A stretch of 64,000 nucleotides of DNA from Notospermus geniculatus (Eukaryota; Nemertea; Pilidiophora; Heteronemertea; Lineidae): assembly GCA_002633025.1 (NCBI GenBank), contig NMRB01000394.1:191252-255251 (forward strand), in the 5' to 3' direction. Position 1 is the stretch's first letter. Each line of letters opens with the position of its first letter. Below the pieces are notes generated by a model. That model was given only the letters and a program-made list of their open reading frames with translations, was not told the origin of the DNA and did no database searches. Positions 1 to 12,000 of this stretch are shown piece after piece. The translations under genes were made by a program, and so were the position numbers.

Positions 1-46
1 AATCCCCCCCCCCCCCTAGGATATATCCCACTAATAGAGGTCTGAG

Positions 47-92
47 CCTCCCCCGACGATTCCCTCCAGACGGAGGAAATCGTCGGGGGAGG
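47..92. repeat. Fold-back hairpin, 21-bp arms
   Basis: Arms at 47-67 and 72-92 are complementary at 20 of 21 positions, with a 4-base loop. The arms are C-rich and G-rich (CCTCCCCCGACGATT). Pairing extends outward through CTGA/TCAG with one bulge. It lies just after a C-run. It is probably the remnant of a fold-back element; no coding or RNA-gene role is visible. Confidence 0.7.
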
Positions 93-384
93 TCAGTAGG
101 GAGGGGGGTCATTGGGGGGTGACTGGGAGCGGGACATTGTTCAGGGAGATCCGTCGAAAGGAAAGAGCAGAATGCGAAGGAGGCAAGGCAATCAAGGGGG
201 AACTAGGGCGTTGGCGGGGGCGGGTTTTCCCCCGAAAAACTCTTTCATGGTTGACGCGAGCTTGGAGGAAGTCCCTGGCGTACTTTCTCCTGTTATTTCT
301 TCCTCCAAGTCCTCAGGTCCGTGCAGTTCGACTCCCCGACGAGGACGACGTTTTTCACCGCTTTCTGGGGAGCCACGGTGGTGA

Positions 385-736
385 GGAGCGGCGTGGTGTA
401 GTGGTTAGCGAGACGGACTTCTGATCAGAAGGTTCCCGGGTTCGATTCCCAGTCCTGACCAAGAAAAAAAACACGCTCGCTTGTGACCTTGAGCAAGTCA
501 CTTTGCCTCACTTGCTTCACCCCACCCAGGTGTAAAAGGGGTCTATGTGAATGTTAGTCCAAGAGCGCTGAAATCAGCTGCCGGGACTGTAATACTCCCC
601 GGGGAGTGGAGAAAGTTCGTAATTGGAATGAACAGACCTAGCTATAGCTGGGGGTAATAATGTATTTTTAGCGCATTGAGCAGGTCAACTGGAAATGCGC
701 TATATAAGAACTAACATTATTATTATTATTATTATT
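385..736 (+). mobile_element. tRNA-derived SINE with (ATT)n tail
   Basis: The head resembles a tRNA and carries Pol III promoter boxes: an A box at 394-404 (TGGTGTAGTGG) and a B box at 439-449 (GGTTCGATTCC). The anticodon arm has decayed into the palindrome CTTCTGATCAGAAG, so this is not a working tRNA. A body follows with a conserved-looking segment (CTTGTGACCTTGAGCAAGTC, about 479-498) of the kind seen in deuterostome SINEs. The 3' tail reads GCGCTATATAAGAAC and then ATTATT repeats, like SINEs that borrow a LINE 3' end. The element appears full length. Family assignment is from memory of the general architecture, not from a search. Confidence 0.8.
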
Positions 737-1012
737 AGTGGTTCGGGTCTCCGACTCAGTAGCGGTCAGAAGGTCCCCGCCGAGTTCGAATCCCACTGGG
801 CGTGAGACTTTGGGCACGTCCGCTCTTTGCCCTCACTGGCCTCTCTCCACCCAAATTTATAAATGGGTATCGGTCGGAAAAGCTCAAATTATTGTAGCGG
901 GCGGGCCCCTACCTGAAAGCCGGGGGACTGAAATGTTTCAGGATAGACTGGGGTTAAATAGTCGGATGACACCCGGCTCTAGGGCCTACCCAAAACTTTA
1001 ACTTTAACTTTT
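737..1012 (+). mobile_element. Second, degraded SINE in tandem
   Basis: Directly after the first SINE's ATT tail comes a second tRNA-like head with a B-box-like GAGTTCGAATCCC (about 782-794). It is followed by GGGCACGTCCGCTCTTTGCC, a diverged counterpart of the Leu/Ser-type body of the first SINE, and by TTTATAAATGGGTA. The end is an AACTTT repeat (about 995-1012). It is a head-to-tail dimer with the first copy but more diverged, so it is probably an older insertion used as a landing site. Confidence 0.6.
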
Positions 1013-1378
1013 CTCCTGTAGGCCTATCGTGTTTTCCTTCTTCTCTAAAGTCGGAAGAAAATTTACGAACGTTCTGGAAAAAAGTTGGCTGGGCGCCCGG
1101 GCTGGGCGGGTCCCTTCAGCAGAATTCCGCTTGGCAACATCACGACGCAAACCACCCTTCACGGAGGAAGGACGAAGCGGTGGAGACGGAGATAGATCCG
1201 TGCACCCGGTTTTTAGCAAAAAAAATCGAACTTTTTGTGTTCAAGTCGATGAGTTACTCCACACATGCCACAAGAGCCTTTATTTTGGAGGATTTCTTGA
1301 TCACTACGAGTGCAGATGAACGAAGAGTGTGATAATTCCACCAATAATCAACCATAGCCAGAAAACATACAAAACAAA

Positions 1379-3040
1379 ATGTCGAAAAGGAAGACTGTAG
1401 ATGATGATTTTGAGTTCGATAGTGGAGGTCCTGCCCGAAAACAAGTTGCTGGGGCTGTGGACATGAGTGTGGTGGGGGCTGGGGGTCGTCGTCTCGACGA
1501 CGTTGGAGGCAGGTTTAAAGAGAAACATTCATTGGACAGTGATGAAGAAGATGAAGATAAAGAGAAATACGATGTCATGCATGAAGATGATATTGAGGGT
1601 AGGGTAAGCCAAGAATAGCCTAGGCCCTAGGTCTACTCTAGGCCCCAACCATGCCAACTCAACTTCTTTGTAATAGGCCTAGGCCTAGTCTTTAGTACTT
1701 TCTACTGTTCTCAGACGTCTCTCCAACCAACCCAAGACGGCGACAGTTCAGTTGCGTTGTCCGTCATATGCCGATGCTGGCGATGGTCTGATTTATGGAT
1801 GATAGGCCTCGATCAACCATGGAGGTATAACACAACACCATGTTGTAAAGTTTCAGTATATTACTTTCAGGACAAGAAGACGACACCATTGATTATGATG
1901 AGGGAATTAAAATCACTCCTTTCAATATGAAAGATGAACTTGAAGAGGGTCACTTTGATAAAGAAGGCACGTTCATATTCAACAAAGAGGTAGGTAGGCC
2001 CTACCGTTACCATGACATAGTGATCTACCATTTAGGTTTGCCTCTCCAACTGGCATGAATAGGCCTAACCTAATATTGATTGAAAAATGCATATGCTCTT
2101 CATGTTTCAGCAAAATATCCAGGATAACTGGCTTGATAACATCGATTGGGTAAAGGTCAAAGAAAGAACTGGTGAGGAAGATGATAATGATAGCGATGCA
2201 GAAGAGGAAGAGGTTGACAAAATTGACATTTACAAGCAAATTTTGAATTTTCTGAAACCTGGAGAGTCTGTTTCTCGTGCCATTCGGCGTTTGGGGGGAG
2301 GCAAATCATCAAGTCAGCGATGGAAAAAGACAAAAAATGTTTCAGCTGAGGAGTCAACTGCTGATAAAGAAGCCATGTTAGAGTTGACAGGACTTGCTGA
2401 TAAATTGACACAAAGTGGTGACTATAATATTTATTCGGACACTTTTGAAAAGTTGACACATCTTGTGAACGTTGCTGATCAGGCTAAACCTAAAAAAGTG
2501 GAGATACCTGCTGAAACGAGTGCTGATGATGCGTTGGACATGTTTGCCGATGATATTGATGAGAAGAAGATGACTGCATCGAATGGGCAAACATCCAAAA
2601 GTCAGGTTGAGCCTGAAACAGGTATGGTTTGTCTTTCATTCTTGTACGGTACTTGAAAATATCAGCCGTGGTTTGAGAACAAGATGTAGTTTATGTCATG
2701 TATGTGGTTCACATTTATGGAATACTATACCATGTGCAGTCAGTCAGATGCCTGCTGTGTATATGAATTCATTAAGTTTTTTCCTGTTTCTGGTTATCAA
2801 TGGACACTTAAATTTTTGCTTCCAGAACCGTCCACAACAGCTTTGTCATTAGACGACGAGGTGATGTGGGAATACAAGTGGAAAGAAGATGACGAAGAAT
2901 TGTTTGGTCCATACAGCAGCAACCAGATGCAAGAGTGGGTCGATGACGGTTACTTCAAAGATGGTGTCTTGGTGCGCAAGACTAGTGACAGCGGGGAGTT
3001 CTACTCCTCGAAAAGAATTGAGTTTGATTTGTATACATAG
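1379..3040 (+). CDS. CD2BP2: CD2BP2 / U5 snRNP 52K protein, GYF domain (complete, 4 exons)
   Basis: The coding exons are 1379-1598, 1871-1989, 2111-2621 and 2826-3040. The introns start GTAGGG, GTAGGT and GTATGG and all end CAG. Joined, they give 1065 bases (354 residues; the human protein is 341). The N-terminus has the family's basic start and the [10 protein letters not shown] stretch. Exon 2 encodes the conserved ITPFN...EEGHFD block. Exon 3 begins with the [15 protein letters not shown] block. Exon 4 encodes a C-terminal GYF domain (about residues 296-354) with the MWEYKW start, [17 protein letters not shown] signature and the FDLYT end. In other animals this protein is part of the U5 snRNP, binds PRPF6 and TXNL4A, and acts in nuclear snRNP assembly; the GYF domain binds proline-rich peptides. 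The start is the first ATG in the conserved frame. The frame is clean across every splice junction. The gene stands alone here, and nothing suggests a pseudogene. Confidence 0.95.
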
Positions 3041-3625
3041 TTTGTAGATGTCAATATGTCACCATATGGGTTAATGCTCTGTAGACAGAGAAATATATTT
3101 GTTGATTTTCATAGTGTCAGTTGCAAAAATTGAGGATGTAAAATATACATAATGCTTTTTATAGTTATTTCACCATGGTTAGTTTTTCATCAACACAGAT
3201 AAAAGTAAACCAAAATCTGCTACAGGTTACATGCATGATGATAATGGACTGGAAGCAAGTCATCAAGTCGGGAAGTAAAGTGATCATTTCCATGTACTGC
3301 TGTACTGGATTTTGCATGGACTCATTGGGACTGGGAGTTGCTTTGATCATCTTTGACTGTGCCATTTTGTGTCAGTCACTGCCAATTTTGAGGAAATTTT
3401 GTACATGCATACTGATGATTTGGTATCAAAAATGTTCGTACATATACATCTGTTTGTTCAAAGGTACTTGGTTGGTGAATTTTTTTCCAGTTTCATTGTA
3501 TCTGTCTACATGTACTTAGTTATGAACTTCGTTATGAACTTGTACACAATAATGTAGGTCTCTCCCTTTATTATTAGAAGACTGATCATAATAAAATGAA
3601 TAAAATTCTGGGAATTTTTTGAGGA
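3041..3625 (+). promoter_or_regulatory. CD2BP2 3' UTR with polyadenylation signals
   Basis: The stretch after the CD2BP2 stop is AT-rich and without a supported gene. Two overlapping-range AATAAA hexamers occur at 3590-3595 and 3599-3604, the likely mRNA 3' end. ORFs in it do not resemble proteins. Confidence 0.55.
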
Positions 3626-6348
3626 ATTGGACTGTCTTGTCAACTTACTAATGCCAGGAACATGCGACATACCCTCATCTCCAATGCAATCTGAGGAGTT
3701 GGATGTTTCTAACTTGTCATATAGCAGTCAATATAGTGCTAAAGTGTCAAATGAACCACAAATTGTTGAGTTGGAAGGGGAGCTGGAGAATGACTAAGAA
3801 CATGTAAGAAATGAAGAGAAAATGGTTTCATTTCACAAGTTATAAATATATTAGTTTATTGATCATCTTCAGACAGGGAAAGCAGATCAAAGGACGATAC
3901 AAAATTGGTCATTCTTACTATATAAGTTGTACAATAGCTTTGACTAATTGTTTTTGAACAACACCCTAAACAAAACTTACACCCCTCAGATGACAGAAGG
4001 AACATTTTTTGGATGCTATTCAGTTTTCCCATGGAAGTATACCTCCATGGTTTTCCTCAGCTCAGGATGACAACAGCGAATTTTTAACTGAAAAATACTG
4101 GAGATTAACGTAAAAACATAATCTGTTAATCTCCTACAGGTAAACGTACCTCACAAAGGGGGATTTCGGTCTGTATTGGGGTTTTTGAGGTACAATGGAT
4201 ATTTGCAAAACGGACAAAAGCAATCGTCTCAGCCGGGGTTAGTTCGACCGACTGAGCTAAGATGGCGCGGTGATCGCTCGCCGGTCCCGTTCAACAGTAG
4301 GGGGAAAAATATCACCCCGCGACGGAGTTCGATTTGGAGGGAGTGATCTGGGATGGAATTGGATGCCGTGTAGCGAAAAGCAGGGGTGGAAATCTGCAGT
4401 AGCCCGCAGCCTATTACCCGCAGCCTAATGAGTCGGCCGAGGCAAGCCTTCNTGTGTCACTAGATGAAAAGTGCATCGAAGCCCGAATCCAAAATTTATT
4501 CAAGCCGATTCAGGATCTCAGGATCTTGTCCAAACAAGGCCAGCGACTGCGTCTATGGGCGTCCTCAGGCCAGATAGACTGGTGAGAATCAGATGGGATG
4601 GTCCAATTTCCTCGCGTCACCCGGAATAATAATCGCCGAGTTTATTAAAGTGGCCGTAACCGTTGTTGACAAGAACGACAGACACTAACATTAAACCTAA
4701 AATCAACAAAATCTTCGAGAGGATTCCTGTGAGTGTGATGAGCATTGGAGACAAACACTTGGAACAGTCCAAGAGGAAGGCATCGTGAATCAGTAGTATA
4801 CCGCGATCAAACGAAATATAAATGATGTATGGCAAATTAATTCTGTGGCCGACTTTGGAAGCAAATGCTAGTGAAAGATACAATTATACCCGATTAGAGA
4901 AAAACGTTGGCTTAACTTCGTCACCTCCCTGATGACAGACGTCATCCCTCTCTTAGTGATGGGTTGAAGTTTCATATCCTTTTCACCGTAAATTACAATA
5001 TCATACTGCATCATGGAGGTACTAGGGCCTATTGTATACCACTGTATAATGTTTGTCTCTTTAATAAAAACGCATACACGTACGCCCTACTTTACGGGAC
5101 TCAAGTTGATCACTGGAACTGAAGTCGAAGCCTGCTATAGCATCATCCCTCCAAGGTTTGATTTCCAGCGGAAAGATCTCTAGTCTGGCTCCCTGATCTA
5201 CCGATCGTGGCGCTGACTGATTTGCGATACGAATGTGAATGAATGAATTTATTCGCTGACCTTAGATTAATTAGGTACAAAAGTTCACAAATTTATATAT
5301 CAACCTAACATCATGTAATACAAGAAGACTGTGGATTCCATGACCCAAGTTAGCAATGCTGAGGTAACTGAGGTGTCCCGAGAGCCTGTGCCAGACAGAT
5401 TACCGGTAGCCTAGGCTAAGCACTTATCTGGATCCACAAAATCTGCAGCAGTGTATAAGAGTAGTTAGAACTTATTAAATCTGGGAACTTTGAAAGAAAA
5501 GTACATGTACATGTATAATACAGATGATAATATCATGGATCAAATCATTACGTATCGCAAATCAGTCAGCGCCACCAGGATACGGCAGGTCATGGAACCA
5601 GACTAAGATAGCAAACCACTAGTGAAATCGGAAGCAGGTTACCACGTTTGTCTCGGATGGAAGATTATACGATGTCATAAAAACCAGCAAACAATCGCCA
5701 AGTGTTTGTAAAGGTGAACATTAGAAGGGACAATCTGAGAATACATGTATATTCTTTTCAAAACTTTGATCTCATCGTAGACAAATGCTATTAGTAGGCC
5801 TAGTGAATGATTCGCAGTGAATGATTCATCATTGGTCAGTGTTTTAGGACAAAAACGTCTTCAGGACAATGATTGAAGAGGACTCTGAGTCCTCCCTTTC
5901 GGATGTCAAATTGGTGACCTTCTGTTTCACTCTTTTGATACACATGTATATCGGCGACTCCCCGAGAGTCATGAGACCGGACGAAAGCAACGCGTGGTGG
6001 GCCAAACGGTGTCGAATGACCAGTGCGTCTACAAACCTGTAGCACCCCCAGCTAACAACATTCAATAAGGCGAGTCCTCGTTTCCTTGGGTGTTGGCTCC
6101 AACTAAACTAGGCCTATTAACATCTTCTTTTGAAAGGTCCATGTCAAGTGAGATTTATGATCATTACGGTAACGCCTTACACGCCAGTTAAGGAGGGAAT
6201 AGAAAAACGACACGATGAACTTGTGGTGTTTCCCTGAGCAAGTTTGAGAAGATTGATGTTAACTGACATTATCATGAAATCAAGTTGAGGACTGAATATT
6301 TGACATGAACACACTGAGAACTGATCATGAGTGTACAATGGGATAATG
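3626..6348. other. Intergenic; inverted repeat but no gene recognised
   Basis: This separates CD2BP2 from the 3' end of the minus-strand SH3 gene. It holds a small hairpin (GGAGATTAAC ... GTTAATCTCC, about 4100-4134), a single undetermined base at 4452, short GTACATGTACATG tracts and the 5180-5607 inverted repeat listed separately. A tRNA-like D-arm (minus strand, about 4235-4275) is too weak to call. No open frame here has recognisable content. Confidence 0.6.
5180..5607. repeat. Imperfect inverted repeat (MITE-like)
   Basis: The arm at 5180-5231 (ends GGCGCTGACTGATTTGCGAT) reappears in reverse complement at 5551-5607. The inner 20 or so bases are near identical and the outer half is more diverged, with indels. 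About 320 bases lie between the arms. This is the layout of an aged fold-back or MITE. No target-site duplication is visible, so outer limits are uncertain. Confidence 0.6.
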
Positions 6349-9079
6349 CTATACTAATGATCCTTCGTACTCAAGCGTATTAGCAAAGTCCATAGCAGTA
6401 GTCCGGCACACGTGATCCTCATCCGAGTTGATTTCAGTTTCTGGGTCGTAGATATGAATTTGAACACATGGACCCCAGTCTACACGACGCTTATCCACCT
6501 TCGCAGTCGAGGTCTCCTTAAGAGACTGCACCCTCCGCAGTTTAATGCGGCTGTCTTTATTTTTCTTCCCTTTCGTAGTGAGATTGATTGTTGAAGTCCT
6601 TACATCACTTGTTTCACAACAAGATGACGTCGTCGGAAAGTCAGAGTTCAAATAAGCAGACGTTTTCTCGTCCAGTTGCTGTAGTGCCGGGGATTCGAAC
6701 GTTGGCACTTCACTGGTTTTGACAGCACCGGTTTGGTCTAAGACCTTCAGACTAGAAGCCGATATCTTGCCAGCAGATTTTGACACGTCTGCCACTACGA
6801 CATTAGCACCGGAAGACGCAGATGGTGAATCGATAGTCCACGATCCATCCTGACCGGAAGTGGACATTGGTTCTTCCGCACGATTGTCAGTGTTGCTGCT
6901 GACACCACTCTTTGCACCGATTTCGTTCTGATTTACCAACGATTCAGAGTTGACTACACCACAAGAAGACTGGCAACGCTTTTCAGGTTCGTCATCTGTG
7001 CCCAACCACGTACGAAATGTCTGTAAAACCTGGGATGACCTACACAGTCCCGTCTCTTGTTTTGACGTTTGTATGCTTACGTATTGACCCTTACTTTCAA
7101 TTTCCTTTATTCTTTCCTTACAGCTTTCATTATTTCCTACGTTTATCTTTTGCTTCCCTTGCAAACTAGTCAGGAGGTCGGGTGGGATAGACGGTTTTCT
7201 GAAACACATATCTGAGTTTTGTGTACCGTCATCAGCGCACATGTCGGTGTTGCTGTCTAACAAGCATTCCACGCTACCAGTCCGATTCTGATCATTTCTT
7301 TTCGAAAGTGTCACATCTGAATTATCCCATGACTTTGTGTCGAGTAGACATTCCATACTACCCCATTTTCTGCCTGTCAGGTTCACGCTGTGGCATCTTG
7401 TGGAACTCCCCCTAACACGCAAACAACTTTTGACGTTCCGACCTAAATCAGAAACACGATCTGAAGGAGCATCATTTGCAGTATGCACCTCAGCTTTGAC
7501 AGTCAGTTTTCCAGCGTCATCTCCTACACCTGACGACGATTTATGGCTACTCTGTGACTCGAAATTCCCTGAGTGAGCGGAAAGCTGCGGTCCCGAAGAA
7601 ATTGCAACATTTCCTGGCTTCGCTTCCGTTTCGAGTAAATTGTCCTTGCTTCGTGGATGACCCCTGGCAGCACTCCGCGGCAGAGTTGAAGAACCTAGTT
7701 TACAACGGGGGTCCTGTTTCCGTGCTACCGCTGGAGCCGTTTTCCCGGATCCTTTTCCCAGTGTGTTCTCCTTGCTACTCCGCCTCACAGCAAAACGTGA
7801 GAGGAACGTCGATCCTTGTGGCCGACTGTCAGTGTTTGTGGGTTTTGTGACGACTGAGACACGAGGAATTCCTTTTGTTTCCGACGAATTACTGCCATCA
7901 GAGGACGCCTCTGGCAGTTGTTTGGAGGACGGATCTTCTTGTCGTTGAACGGAAATGCGCTGATCAAATGGTATAGTCTTCGGTGGCACAAGTGGACGTG
8001 ATTTTACAAACTCAGAAGTGTTAGCACCAGATGATTTGAGGTTCGGAATACGACTGACATCGTACGTGGTTTCATTATCAACAGTTTGTTTCTGCATTTT
8101 CGAACCATTGCAGGTTGGCATTCGGAACGCAGGCGTTTTTCTCGCATCAATCAAATTCTGCTTGTAAATAACATCAACTGCTTTCCGTTTTAGGATTTGT
8201 TTATATCGTTCCGATTCCGAAAATTCATTATCCTCATCCATGCTGAAACCACTATCTGTCGTTGAATCATCTGGCAACAACAGGTCTGGGATCTTTGTCA
8301 TCATGACCGGAAGGAATGCTTCCGGTGTTGAGTCCATGGCGTCATCAGATCGGACGGAATCTGGTTGGCTATTTACAGAGGACGTCTCCTCGAGACTGCT
8401 GAGACTCGTTTCACTTGTTTCACTATGCTCACTACCCACGTCTGGTATCTGGAGACACATCGTATCCATCAGCTGAGTTTCCCGGTTCGTTTTACCGGAA
8501 TTAGAAATCTGTTCACCGTCCATGCAGTAGTCTTTCTTGATAGTAGTCTTTCGGGCGTAGGCAACCAGGAGGGGCGTCGCAATCGCATGCTTTAGTGACG
8601 CGTTCGTACTCAATGCATTATCCAAGTGTTCTTTGCACCAAGACTTCCCATCATTATCATTTTGACCTTTATCGGCATTTATACTTTTGAAACACTTTTC
8701 TAACCTAGATTTTACTTCGACCCTGTTGTCATTGAAACACAGTCCTCCATCGACGTCGTTAATCCGATGTCCCTGTTTGCTGAGGCGGACCTTCAGCTCC
8801 AAAGGGTCCCGCCTCGGCGCTGTACCATTCACAGTGCAGAACTTGAGCGGGATATAGCCATAATGGCCTTCTTTGGTCTCCACAAACAGCCATCCTCGTA
8901 CTTCGTTGTGTATGGTGACTTTTTCACCCTGACGTACTGCGATTTCCGTATCTTCCTGAGGCTTGAAGTCGTAAAGGACTTGACCCCAGCACGGACTCGG
9001 CTCGGGCTTGACTTGTTCCTTCATCGTGCTATCTGTGTCATCACTGTCTGTCTTGGTTTCTTCTTTGGGTTTATTACAC
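6349..9079 (-). CDS. SH3-domain protein, large C-terminal exon (family not recognised)
   Basis: One uninterrupted frame of 891 codons runs from an ATG at 9022-9024 to the stop at 6349. About residues 15-65 form an SH3 domain: VLYDF at 16-20 matches the ALYDF motif, then an acidic loop, W45 (usual WW position reduced to GW), and GYIPLKF at 56-62 in place of GxxPSNY. The rest is low-complexity, Ser/Thr-rich and probably disordered. Near the C-terminus (845-850) is KRRVDW, which fits the RVxF/W type of PP1-docking motif. The frame stays open upstream of that ATG for 18 codons of similar composition, to a good splice acceptor (pyrimidine tract then CCAG, exon starting at 9079). The true start may therefore lie in an unseen upstream exon, and 6349-9079 may be only the last exon. 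SH3 domains bind proline-rich ligands; substrate and pathway are unknown. The length of clean frame makes coding near certain. Confidence 0.85.
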
Positions 9080-12000
9080 CTGGAACGACAGAAAAGGTGA
9101 AAATGGTAAGAAGGTTGGTATCACAAAGTAATGTGCTTTGGGCATTTGTGAGATTTGCTGTTTTCTCGAATAGCTCAGGACATTTTTTACCGGGACCCGT
9201 GCCAATTTGGTTAACTGAAGATTCGACTCAAAACGACATGCAACGAGAGAGCAATATCCTGACACCATTCTGGAGCCCAACGCATTCAAGCAACCTCAAC
9301 TCAACGCCAAGGACCGCACTTGCGCAGTGACGTCAAAGCCTTGCCCATGTTTCATATTCAGTTCATGGATTGATATCTTCAAAGTTTTATCTACCAATCA
9401 TCGACAGAGTGAACTGGTTCTCTTGAAAAGTAGCCCCAAGGCGACGTCCGTAAAGGCACTATCATCTTATCAGAGTCAGCTACAATTTATTCAATCCTGG
9501 GATAATATAGCAATCTGCAATTATTGCATTATTTCTTTCCAAATACAGATAAAGCCACACCTGTGGAAGTACAGGTAGATTATACCATGTCCCTGATGTC
9601 ATTGACTGGTGAAAGATAGCAATCACTGACTGACTACCTTGTCCGAAACCAGGGCTCCCTCAGGGCATTCACCGGAGTGAAACTCATTTCCTATCAGAAA
9701 ATCAAATAAAAGCTATAAACCGAAGCCTTTGTCTACAGTGGGAACATAAACTAGAGCGATGTTTTTTCCCCTTTTTTGATCTGTCCCAGCTTTGTCATAC
9801 AAATCATTGCACAACTGTAATTGTTCTCCGCAGTTAATGAACATCAACAAAAACATTATATAACCATCGAGAAGCTACATGTAATAGAACTCCTTCAAAT
9901 TTTAAGGTCTGGTCCTTCATTGAAGCCGCGAGCAAGAAAATGGCCGATGCGACTAGCATGTAATCCTTCAAAGGGGCAAGGATGGGAGGAATTAGCCACA
10001 GAAGGGTGAAGTGGTCACTTGTTAGCCTGTTGTTGACACAATACTCATTCGATACGTGTCCTCAACGCACTCCAGAATCCGGTGACTGTCTCTGCCGTTG
10101 AAGAACTGAACATTGAAAAGAAGACGATTAAATTAGACCGTGCAAAAAGTATCCCAATTCGGTTATGTTTGCTCTGAACACAAAAAAGGTGTTAGTTTAA
10201 GATAGCCATCCGTTTTCTGTTCATGAAAAATCATGAAATAATGGCGAGGATTAGTTCTGGCTTTTTCAACGCCGCGGGTGGTTGGGAAACTAGTTTAGGG
10301 TCACTGGTTATGACAAAACAAGTGTCCCTCCTCGTACAAACCTCACGAGATGCCCCTTTGTGGAGATTCCACCAGATCAAGAAGTCAGAAATAGCAAGAA
10401 ATCAGGGGACGTCAGCGATACTTAACTTTTTGCTGTTAAATAGCTTGTTCACATACTTTAGCGACCGTGCCCCAAACATGTCAACTTTTCTCATAAGGAG
10501 TTTCTTTCCAACAATGTGGTTGAGGAAATCGTCTTATTTCATGAAGGAGGTGTGGGGTAAACATGTATAGCAAGTTCATTCTTCTCGTTTAGCGTGTTAT
10601 TAAAGCTGAGTGGCTTCAAAGGTTCGACATACCATGAAGTCCTATTGGGTTTGTCTTCAAACGAAAAAACTAATCCCAGTAGTGAAACTTCATTAGAAAC
10701 CTTTCGTAATCTCCAAAACAATCAGCTGTCAACCGGCAGAGGTGTTTGTCAACACTTCAAAACAGCTTTCAAGCCAATTAGAGCGACAGAATAGGCATTA
10801 AAGTAAAGACTTCGATGAAGTACCTTGCACAATGATTTGGGAGGGAAACCACGACAAGGGCCTATAGAACCCTTAAAGGACTCTCTCAGGTCAAGCTGCC
10901 CTTACTGCCTGACGGCACACATTGCATAGCCCCGAAATCATGTTATCAACAATCAACTTCATGTTCAACAGTGCATGGGTTCCATCGGGAGTCTTGAAGA
11001 CTCCTTTCTTGAACAACAACACAGAGAACATAGACTCGCATCGTCACTAATATGCAGGGTATAATATATCTAAGTGATGACAAGCGCATTCCTCATAATT
11101 GCATTCTTCAGATGGTGATTTCCTCGACGAAATTACCTCTTCTTCTTTTTGGGGAAATTCAATTGAGCAAGATATGGCAATAAAGATGGCTTCAAATCTC
11201 CCCAAGCCTCAACAAATCATCTGCCGTATGGTTTTGATGATAATGATGAGTGAATGAGATTACATATGTTTAGACCCGTGCGTCATTGGATCCAGGCTCC
11301 TAATTTTTGCTCCTACACTACTTTCTGGGATCTTACCACTCAAAAGAGATAAATGTATCAACCTGGAGTATAAGCACCCGCCAGGAGCAGACATAATTCA
11401 TTCACCGATACCAGAACAATAAATATACTCATAGGGAATTGTTTTTCAACATCCCCTCCGATATTCAACTTTTCCTTTACTTCACCAAATTTCGATGAAT
11501 CAAATAGATGCCGGAGGCGTGGCGTGAAGTTAGAGTTACCTGGAGGCATTCTTGGCAGTGAGAACTGCGTCATAACTGATGTGAGACCTCAAGGCATTTT
11601 GCATTTTCCAGAACATCAACCTGAATGCTTTTAAGAACTGCAAAAGAGACTTAAACTTCCGCCGCCATTTTTTCCTTTGCACGTCATGATGCCACCAGTA
11701 AAATTACAATTTTACTGTGTAGATAAGCCATTTGACTAGACACCCAATAAACAGTATAGGTAAACCCCTGGTAATCATGTTCGAAAAAGATAAACCGGCC
11801 AGTACAATCTCTTTGATGTCGGTAATGCACACTGCCATCAGCTACAGCCATCTGCAGCTCTCGGCAACATGGCGTACAAAGCGCTAAAATACAATACAGC
11901 TTTACGTCGAATGTTTACACAAAAAGAGGAAGTTTGCATTCCGGTACTTTCTATAATTTTTAATAAGCCTAAGGCGATCACGGAATACTAATTGCGCACT

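Noticed and set aside
4235-4275. tRNA-like D-arm on - (TTAGCTCAGTCGGTCGAAC)
   Set aside because: Only an A-box-like piece; no B box in place and no cloverleaf. Possibly SINE debris.
8767-9330. 187-codon frame on + opposite the SH3 gene
   Set aside because: It lies antisense to the strongly coding minus-strand exon; composition is that of a shadow.
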